NCBI GenBank assembly: GCA_000447185.1
Contig: KE647234.1
Coordinates: forward strand, 1-41,051
Source of the DNA: Vairimorpha apis BRL 01
Lineage: Eukaryota; Microsporidia; Nosematidae
DNA: 41,051 nt
Direction of reading: 5' to 3'
Shown here: positions 33,633 through 41,051 of the stretch, in pieces
Position numbering within the stretch: position 1 is the first letter of the stretch
Layout of the letters: the number at the start of each line of letters is the position of its first letter
The notes under the pieces: generated by a model
The model's database searches: none
Told to the model about the DNA's origin: nothing
Seen by the model: the letters and a program-made list of their open reading frames with translations, nothing else
Made by a program: the position numbers and the translations under genes

Positions 33633-34697
33633 ATGTATAAAACAGAAAATAAACCTTGTACAAAACCATTTACATTTAAACTTGAAGATTGTTTAGCTTG
33701 TTCGTCATGCATATCTGATTTTTCGAATAATATTCCTACTATTAAAGATCTTAAAACAAAACCCTTCTCATTTTTAATTTCAATACATTCAAAAATAAAT
33801 ATGTATTTTCATTATAAAAAGTATAAAAATGTTTCTTATGTTGTTTTTGAATGTATTTTAACAAATTTTTTAAAACACATTTTTCAAATTACAAAAATTA
33901 TAGATACTTCGTTTTATCAATATTCTCTAAATAAACAAGTTTATGAAGAATCAAATATGAAGAAAATAATTATCAGTGATTGTCCTGGTACAGTTGCTTA
34001 TATTGAAAGTCAAGGTGTGCATTTGATACAATATTTGTCAAAAGTATACACACAACAGCAGATAAGTGCTTCTAATCTTAAAAACGTTGTCAGTGTAGTT
34101 CAATGTTATGATAAAAAAATGGAAAATGGACGTGACTGTACCAATATTGAATATATATTAACAACATTTGAATTTTATAACTTAATAATTGAAAATGGTT
34201 TCTTAGAATTTGATGATAGAAGTGAAATTTTTGAATGGGAAAAAAGCTATGGAGATGGTAATTTATATGGATATTTAGATTATATTAAAACTGTCGATAA
34301 TTTGAATATTAAAACTAATTATCCTAATTTTTCTTTAAAAACAGTTTCTAAACCATTAGAAATCAAATTAAATGGTAAACGAAATATTAATAAAAATAAC
34401 ATAAGAGAAGAATTTTTAGTTCAATGTAATGGGTTAACCAAAAAATATTTGAGAATTATAGGATTAGAACATTTAATAAATTTTATAAAAGATACAAAAA
34501 TTAATGGTTTGAATTATGATGTTTGTGAAATTTATATTTGTAGTAATGGATGCTTAAATGGACCAGGACAAGTATTTTTTGATGAAAAACTTGAAAAATA
34601 TTTTTTAAATGATTCTAAAATTGATTTAAATATTGAAAAAAAAGAAAGAGAATATAAAGAAATTAAAATGAGAAAAAAATATTTAGTAGAATGGTGA
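33633..34697 (+). CDS. NAR1: Cytosolic Fe-S assembly factor NAR1 (iron-only hydrogenase-like)
   Basis: NAR1 passes Fe-S clusters from the scaffold to the targeting complex in the cytosolic Fe-S assembly pathway. The 354-residue protein is complete and unbroken. All eight cluster cysteines are present. C9, C20, C23 and C26 (LEDCLACSSCISDF) bind the N-terminal 4Fe-4S cluster. C117 (DCPGTVAYIES), C158 (VVQCYDKKME), C303 and C307 (ICSNGCLNGPGQ) hold the second one. The C-x2-C-x2-C triplet, CPG, P/Q-CYDKK and the SGCLNGGGQ-like motif are the family hallmarks; here SNGCLNGPGQ shows small changes. Long A runs inside this gene (such as A7 before ATGG near 34118) are in frame, unlike those in several neighbours. 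Clients in this window are not obvious. DPH7, its divergent neighbour, works in a pathway whose first step needs a Fe-S enzyme. Confidence 0.96.
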   Translation: MYKTENKPCTKPFTFKLEDCLACSSCISDFSNNIPTIKDLKTKPFSFLISIHSKINMYFHYKKYKNVSYVVFECILTNFLKHIFQITKIIDTSFYQYSLNKQVYEESNMKKIIISDCPGTVAYIESQGVHLIQYLSKVYTQQQISASNLKNVVSVVQCYDKKMENGRDCTNIEYILTTFEFYNLIIENGFLEFDDRSEIFEWEKSYGDGNLYGYLDYIKTVDNLNIKTNYPNFSLKTVSKPLEIKLNGKRNINKNNIREEFLVQCNGLTKKYLRIIGLEHLINFIKDTKINGLNYDVCEIYICSNGCLNGPGQVFFDEKLEKYFLNDSKIDLNIEKKEREYKEIKMRKKYLVEW

Positions 34698-35718
34698 TAT
34701 TTTGTTTTGTGTTAAGTTTAATCTATCGTTATACATTATTTATTTTTTTAATGAAATCAAAAATTAAAATTTATAAGTTTTACTTTTCTTTTTTTCTATA
34801 CAACAATTTATCTAAATAAAAATTAAAAATTCTAAATAAATTTTATAATAAATATATTTAAAAATTTGAGGGAAAAATATTTTTATATTGAATTTAAATT
34901 TTTTAAAAGCTATAATTTATAAATATAATTGAGAAATATATTTAATATTATTTTATTTTAATAAATAAAAAATTATGTTATTCTAATATTTTTAATGAAG
35001 TACCCTAAAGTATATCAAATTAAATAAAATGTTTTTTTTCAATTAATATTAAAAAATTTGAATTTTAGTTGTTTTATAACAGAAATATGTAAAGTTAAAT
35101 AAATAATAATGACTTCTAAATTTAACAATTATATTATATTAAGAACATAAAAAATAATTTTTATTTATTATTATTTTATGAAATATAAAACACTAAAAAT
35201 TGTTGTAATATATTATGTGATCGGAAATTTACAAAAATAACAATTTTTTTAAAAATGTTTTTATACTTATATATATATGAATTAATTTTAACAAATATAA
35301 ACAATGCACTAAAAACTTTTATATTTCTTAATGTGTTTAAAACTCATAAATTTTTATCTTAATAAATTCAAAAAAATTAATTTATAATACTTATTTCAAT
35401 TAGATATTTAGAAAAATAAAAAAAATAAGTATGTATATAAAATTTGTATTAATTAACAAATAAATGAAATAATATATGAATTTATAAAATACAACATTCG
35501 ATTGCTTTTTTATTTGTTAATTTTTGATTGAAAGATAAAAATGCAGTTATCAAATAAAAATAAATAAAAAAACAAGACATTTATAAATAATATATACAAC
35601 TATTAAAAACCCTTATATATTTCCTTTTTAATCAAATATTTAATCTCAAGTCATATTTATATATTTAAATATTGGATATTTCTGGAACAAAATATAATAA
35701 TAAATTTTCAGTTAGTAA
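34698..35718. other. A+T-rich spacer with spare CCC motifs
   Basis: TACCCTAA at about 34991 and ACCC at 35609-35612 are not followed by usable ORFs. The second lies about 110 bases before the RING gene. No other features seen. Confidence 0.5.
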
Positions 35719-35721
35719 CCC
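35719..35721 (+). promoter_or_regulatory. CCC start signal of the RING gene
   Basis: TAACCCTC precedes the ATG at 35724 by 2 bases. This favours it over the later in-frame ATGs. Confidence 0.7.
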
Positions 35722-35723
35722 TC

Positions 35724-36887
35724 ATGACAGAAGAAAATTTTAACAACTTTTTTACTATCTTTATTATGATGGATGCAGATCAAGAAAATAATATGGGATA
35801 TAGTATGGGAAATTTCACTTCAGACCGTGAAGGTTTAATCGAATCAGTTATGAGCACATTAGCAGAAAGGTCAGGACAAAATAATACAGAACAGGAGATT
35901 AACCATCGTAATTATCGTGGATTTTTAAATGCACTTAGTATGTTATTAGAAAGTAGCATGACGACTGAGCTTCGAACAAGAATAAGAACAAATTCTGGAA
36001 ATAATTTGAATAGAAACAATGATATTAGAAACAATCCTATTTCATCTCATACTGAAACCATACAGAATATTTCTAATCTTCAAAACAATAATACTGAGCA
36101 GTTAAATTTTGATGTGAATAGAATGCGGGGAAGAGTTATGAGGAACAGATTTGTATATGCAGAAGAAGGACAAGTTGAACAAAATAATGATATCAATTTA
36201 AACAATTTATCTGAACAAAATTCAAATGTTAATAGATTTTTAAGACCAAGATGGAACACTTTGATTGAAAATATTCAAACAATTAATAACTTTAGAACTT
36301 CTGATTTGAATGAACAAATTAATATTAATTCAGAAAATATTAGTGTTCAACAAGTTAATAATGTAGCAGAATTTTCAAATGTAAATGAAAATAATATTAA
36401 TACTGAACAAAATAATACTGAAACAACAACTAACAACGCTAATGGTCCATTTACTTTTAGATTTGAAAGTCCAATTAATTCTAATAACCAAACTGATGCT
36501 TCTCATCAATCAAATTCTCGGAATTCTAACAATTATTATATTATTTTTGATTTTTCAATTAATGGAAATGTTTTTAGCATAGAATTTGATCGCTCTAATC
36601 TTGGTTTAACTGAAACTTTAGCTCTTTTTGAAAGTTTATTTAATGCTTCTGAAAGAAGAAAAGTTCTTAAAAAGGAACAATTAAAACAATTTAAAGCTTT
36701 TAGAGTTAATAAAACAATGTTAAAGACAGATTGTGCCATTTGTATGAATCAGTATAAATTAAGAGAACTTGCAAGAATTTTGCCTTGTGAACATACATTT
36801 CATACAAAATGCGTTGATAAATGGTTAATTAAACACAGTACAACGTGTCCGGTTTGTAGAAAAAGCGTTTTAAATGAGAGATTGTAA
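35724..36887 (+). CDS. RING-H2 E3 ubiquitin ligase with Asn-rich N-terminal region
   Basis: RING-H2 proteins recruit an E2 enzyme to ubiquitinate substrates. The 387-residue chain is mostly Asn/Ser/Glu-rich low-complexity sequence up to about residue 255 (many NN pairs). A short globular part follows ([21 protein letters not shown]), then a basic helix ([18 protein letters not shown]). The C-terminal RING-H2 domain at 337-378 has C337, C340, C355, H357, H360, C363, C375 and C378 in the exact C-C-C-H-H-C-C-C order, with [16 protein letters not shown] between them. This is the class of RNF115/126- and Praja-like soluble ligases. No transmembrane segment is evident. Substrates cannot be read. 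The gene is unbroken despite its length. Confidence 0.92.
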   Translation: MTEENFNNFFTIFIMMDADQENNMGYSMGNFTSDREGLIESVMSTLAERSGQNNTEQEINHRNYRGFLNALSMLLESSMTTELRTRIRTNSGNNLNRNNDIRNNPISSHTETIQNISNLQNNNTEQLNFDVNRMRGRVMRNRFVYAEEGQVEQNNDINLNNLSEQNSNVNRFLRPRWNTLIENIQTINNFRTSDLNEQININSENISVQQVNNVAEFSNVNENNINTEQNNTETTTNNANGPFTFRFESPINSNNQTDASHQSNSRNSNNYYIIFDFSINGNVFSIEFDRSNLGLTETLALFESLFNASERRKVLKKEQLKQFKAFRVNKTMLKTDCAICMNQYKLRELARILPCEHTFHTKCVDKWLIKHSTTCPVCRKSVLNERL

Positions 36888-38386
36888 TTTTACAAATTAA
36901 TGTAAAATGTCAATGTAATAAATATGTATTTTGCAAATTTAATTTTTTATTAAGAAAATAATATAATATACCTAAGTTCTTTTAAATAATTTTTGTTTTG
37001 TATTTATTTCATATTTATAGAAATTTAAAGGCTTTTATCTTGTATTTTATTGTTGAAAGCGAAATGATAATATGTTAATTTATTTAAACATTTAAAAATT
37101 ATGCATATTTTAAAATTAAAAGGTTGTAATAAATAATAAATTAATACATATTTCTTCTCAATTTAATCTATTTTTTTAAGATTAAAAATATATTTAATTT
37201 TTTAATTATTAATTATTAACAAAATATGAATATTAAAAAAATTAAAAATTTATTTTCCAAATTTTTAAATAATAAAGAAAAACTGATTTATAAATATTGT
37301 CTTTTAATTACATTATAATAAATATTAGTAGAAAAATAGAGAATTTAAAAATTTATTGTGAAGTAAATCATTTAATTCAATAAAAACTGTGTTTTTTAAG
37401 TCATTTTATATAAAAGATAAAAACGAATGTGTTAAGCATTTTTCTTTGTAAAAAATTTCATATATATTCATAGTGTTTTTTTTACAATGTTTATATATTA
37501 ATAAGTTATATAAATATGAATTTATCAAATTTAATATATTTATTAAGTTTATTTAAATGTTTCGTTCTCATTTATTTAGTTACATTTTCAGGTGCAGGAA
37601 TTAAAATTTGAGTCCGGTTCTTTTATTCAACGTTTCTTATTTATCGTATTAAAAAATTAAATTATAAAAAAATTATATTAAATAAGTTATTGTTTTTATG
37701 TAATTATATTTAAAAGTAATTCATAAATTAAAAAAATATTATTTTAAATTTTAGTTTTTTTATTATTAAGAATATAATATTTTTTAATTGTTGATTAAAT
37801 AATTTTATTTATAAAAATTAATTAATCAATATTTTATCTCATGAGTAAAAATAATATAATTTATTATACTTTTTAATATTAAAAATACATCATAATAACT
37901 AAAATATTAATAAACTAAAAATTTTAAAGAGACAATAAAAATTTAACAAAAATTTTAAAAATTAGATTTTATATATAGTATAAATGAAAAAGATAATTAT
38001 TGAAGTTAAATATATTTTTTCAAAAAATTATGCTTTATATGATATTTTTATAAATATTTAAAAATAAAGTTAAAAGAATAATTTTATTTTGAATGCCAAA
38101 TTATACAATTATGTTATGTAACATATAATAAATTTTACATTTACAATAAAATTATTATTTTTCTACTAAAAATGAAAAAATAAATTCTATAATATTTCTC
38201 TATTGTGTTTCGTATATTAAAATTAAAATAATAACAAAAATTTATTTTTGTAAAAAATTATATATTAATTAATATATATTTAATCAAAAAAATTTATACT
38301 TATAATAATTAATTTTTAAAATGATATATATTTTTTACATAAAATTAAGATTATTTTTGTGATAACATTTCAAATTAAATAAAATA
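36888..38386. other. A+T-rich spacer with one less biased patch
   Basis: About 1.5 kb. A patch at about 37590-37635 (GGTGCAGGAATT and TTTGAGTCCGGTTC) is richer in G+C than the rest and encodes nothing I can see on either strand. It may be a small RNA gene or a regulatory site. Confidence 0.5.
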
Positions 38387-38389
38387 CCC
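38387..38389 (+). promoter_or_regulatory. CCC start signal of separase
   Basis: ATACCCTTTTTT precedes the ATG at 38396 by 6 bases. Confidence 0.75.
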
Positions 38390-38395
38390 TTTTTT

Positions 38396-40514
38396 ATGAT
38401 TTTACTTAATAAAATTACTTTTCGTATAAATAATTTATTGTCAAAAGTAACATCAGATTCAATAAATGAAGCGCATAAAGTTATAGATAAATATTTTTAT
38501 CTTTCTTCTAAATTTCCACCTTTTACTTTTGAAAAATGTATGTTAAAAATGTTAAGTAAAGTTTATCATCAAGAAATGTACAATAAATTAGAATATCTTA
38601 TTTATCACAATGAACATAATAACAAAGAATTTAGTAATATTTTTGTACCTTTTTGCATTATTAAATATAAATATAAAAAAGAAATTGATAAAAATATCGA
38701 TAAATATATAAATCTTTGTGATTCCAAATTTAAAAATAAAATACTTAAAATAATTACAAATTCTGAAAAACAAGAAAAGTTTACTTATAAATTTTTTTAT
38801 ATAGATGATTGCATTTGTAATTTTAGAATAAGCACAGAAAATGGTGATTTTTATGAATTTTATAACAAAAAAATTATTACACAAAATTCTTCAGAAGATA
38901 AATTTATTCAGTTAGTAAATTTATTTGTCGAAAAAAAATATATACAATGTAAAAAATTGATTAAAGACATTCTTGTTGATGTATCTGATATACAAAAATT
39001 ACATATTTATAATTTATTAATATATTGTTATTTTAATTTAGGAATGTATCAAGAATCAATATATTATATTGATAGATGTTTGTCTATGTCAGAAATAACC
39101 TATAATTATTTTATTCATTATAAATTTTTAATTGAACGATTTGGAAATTCATATGGTCTTTACTCTAAATTATTCTTTGAGCATGAATTTAACAAATTAT
39201 TACACACTATTAAAAATAATTTAAATGAAAGTTTAATATTTGAAAAAAATTTATTAAAAAACGATGTTAAATATATTTTAAATGTAAATGATATTAATGA
39301 TCTTAATTCATATAGTGATCTAAATTATTTTTGTCTTAACAATAGATTAATTAATAATTTTAGATTAGAAAATAAAATAAATGTTTTACGAGAAATACGA
39401 AATCTAGAAGAAAATACTAAAAATTTAATTAGAAATTTAAAAAACGAGTTTTTAGTTATTAGTATACATTGTATTCAAAATTTTTTATATTTAAATGTCA
39501 ATTTTAATCATATAATTAACACAAATTTAGATTATAATTTAATAAGATATAAATATCAGGCTATTTTACGAAAAAATAGAGAATCTTTTTACGAAAAAAC
39601 AAAGAAAGATGGTGGTTAGAGCGAATTAAATTGAATAATGAAATGAAAGAATTGATGAATAGTGTTAATTATAATTTAATGATAGAAAAAGAGTGCATTA
39701 TTTTAATTTTAGATGAAAAAACAAGTGAATTTCCATTTGAACATACAATTATGTTACATAAATATCATACTTATAGAATTTTATCTTCTGAGTTTTTACA
39801 AACAAATTCTTTTGTTTCTAAAACCTATGGAAATGATTTTTATACTAATAATGATATTCAAAATAAAAATTTTTAGACACATTAACAAACCATAACAAAA
39901 TTTCTTATAGTATTTTTAATGTAGATTTTAAATTGGAAGATAAGAATTTTGATACAAAGAATTTTCATCGAGATATAAAAAATAATAATTTAAATATTTT
40001 AAAATACAATTTTATTATTGATAACTCTTTGCAAAACACTTATAAAAGAATTACTAATGAATTTACATATTTAAAAGAGGATAATTTCAATTGTATACGT
40101 TATTTTGGACATGGAAATGGTAATAAATATTTATCAAATTATAAAGATAAAATATTATTTCTTTTTGGTTGTTCAAGTGTAAAATTAATTTGTAGAGACA
40201 ATTTTAAAAAAAATAGCACAATTCTAAAACATATAAAAAACAATAGAATAGTATTGGGATGTTTATATGAAGTAACAGATAAAGATATTGACATTTTTAG
40301 TATTGAATTATTAAAAAGTAACGGTGATTTAAGCAAAATTGTAAAAAAAGCACAGAGTAAAATGAAACTTAAATGGTTAAATGGGTGTAGTATAGTTATA
40401 TATGGTATGCCGTTCATATATAAATCTAATATAAAAAAAATATTTAATATACATTTAAATTTTTATATTGTTGTTAATTTTCAAATATATATAAAGACTA
40501 AGAATTTTTTTTAA
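38396..40514 (+). CDS. ESP1: Separase (ESP1), compact, two apparent frameshifts
   Basis: Separase is the clan CD cysteine protease that cuts cohesin at anaphase. Three open segments make one protein of about 706 residues. The first frame (38396-39619) is helical, probably TPR-like (e.g. ASp/Tyr-rich helices near 39000-39100), and ends DGG. A -1 step at the A6 run 39594-39599 gives ERWWLERIKL, the W-W-x-x-R signature, then LILDEKTSEFPFEHTIML, the L-x-L-D-x-x-x-x-x-[LF]-P-W/F-E motif. A second -1 step at the T5 run 39870-39874 leads to the catalytic part: RYFGHGNGNKYL with catalytic His573, FLFGCSSVKL with catalytic Cys593, GCLYEVTDKDIDIFS, and KLKWLNGCSIVIYGMP. All these are diagnostic. Yeast and human separases are two to three times longer, so the helical N-terminal half is strongly reduced. 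No securin candidate was recognised in the window. Confidence 0.95.
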
Positions 40515-41051
40515 TAAAAATAAACTTATAATAATATTTATTTTTAAAATTAAATTAAATAATAGTAATTAATTTATGATGGAAAAAAGAATTCTTAACC
40601 TTTAAAAAAAGTATTTCTCTTATTATAATCATATTTACTGTATAAAATTTTAATTTTATAATTATAAATTAAAATATATTAAGTTTATACAAATTTGTAT
40701 TCAATTGGCAAAATTCTTTTATTTAAATTTATAATTTTATTTTTATATATTTAATTAAATATGAAAATTTTTTAATAGTCATTTTGATCTGATTTAGGTG
40801 TTAAAAAATACATATCTAATATTTAAATATATTCTTTACATTAACTGGCTTTTATATTATTATTTTCAAGTGTTTAACCAAGTTTTATTATTTTATCTAA
40901 TGTTTATCAAAAGTTTTTATAAATATCTATAATACAAATTTCGATTTTTTAGAAAAATAGTATTACATACATTAATTGAACAATGTTAAAATAATAAATT
41001 TTAATTTAAAATTTCAAAATATTTACTTTTTTTGTAATATATTAATTGTAA
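40515..41051. other. A+T-rich tail of the window
   Basis: 537 bases after separase up to the window edge. No ORF or signal recognised. Confidence 0.6.

Noticed and set aside
38588..38884. 98-codon ORF on the minus strand
   Set aside because: Antisense to separase; hydrophobic Phe/Ile/Lys composition typical of reversed A+T-rich coding sequence.
40139..40417. 92-codon minus-strand ORF
   Set aside because: Antisense to the catalytic part of separase.
1..40514. Reading the broken genes as decayed pseudogenes
   Set aside because: Both sides of each break keep conserved motifs, no premature stops occur elsewhere in the same frames, and essential genes such as RPT4 would be among them.

Overview
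The window is almost certainly a piece of a microsporidian nuclear genome. Base composition is extremely A+T-rich. Coding regions appear intronless and encode short versions of eukaryotic housekeeping proteins. Most start codons are preceded, within about 0-13 bases, by a CCC-type signal (typically ACCCT), the start-proximal element described for microsporidia. The proteins are fungal or eukaryotic: a 26S proteasome ATPase, a Gti1/Pac2 (WOPR) regulator, the cytosolic Fe-S assembly factor NAR1, separase, the histone chaperone ASF1 and diphthine methyltransferase. The gene set and base composition do not let me name the genus.

Layout, left to right. (1) 1-3863, minus: a large helical protein of unknown function, cut by the left edge and split over three frames. 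(2) 4954-5959, minus: ASF1, two frames. (3) 7143-7460, plus: ribosomal stalk protein P2. (4) 8875-9830, plus: DNA 3'-phosphatase of the PNKP type with a degenerate kinase half, two frames. (5) 10394-10708, minus: small unknown protein. (6) 11617-12792, plus: histidine acid phosphatase with signal peptide. (7) 13864-15026, plus: proteasome ATPase RPT4, two frames. (8) 15372-17100, plus: multi-OB-fold protein, three frames. (9) 19927-20585, minus: WOPR transcription factor, two frames. (10) 21607-21945, plus: TIM22-like mitosomal translocase. (11) 23002-23512: duplicated block, GC-richer island and a 20-N gap. (12) 25204-25629, minus: NUP53/NUP35-type nucleoporin. (13) 26058-26477, plus: cyclin. 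(14) 29921-30922, minus: DSK2/ubiquilin. (15) 32218-33057, minus: DPH7. (16) 33633-34697, plus: NAR1. (17) 35724-36887, plus: RING-H2 E3 ligase. (18) 38396-40514, plus: separase, three frames. Spacers of about 0.3 to 3.4 kb separate the genes. They are nearly pure A+T with no recognisable RNA genes.

The most striking feature is reading-frame breakage. Seven of about seventeen genes are interrupted in the given sequence, at ten points. In nine of the ten the frame is restored by one extra base (a -1 step). Most of these sit at runs of five to eight A or T. The breaks fall inside conserved domains whose two halves both remain intact, so these are not decayed pseudogenes. The likeliest cause is under-called homopolymers in the assembly. 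The gap at 23339-23358 supports this: it is flanked by two copies of one block that differ mainly in homopolymer length, with the second copy shorter. A biological alternative (slippage during transcription or translation at A/T runs) deserves a direct test because several sites also fit the canonical -1 slippery heptamer in the right phase.

Functionally the genes are ordinary eukaryotic core functions: protein turnover (RPT4, DSK2, RING E3), chromosome biology (ASF1, OB-fold protein, PNKP-like phosphatase, separase), cell cycle (cyclin, separase), translation (P2, DPH7), Fe-S assembly (NAR1), mitosome import (TIM22-like) and the nuclear pore (NUP53-like). The two lineage-flavoured elements are the secreted-type acid phosphatase and the WOPR regulator.
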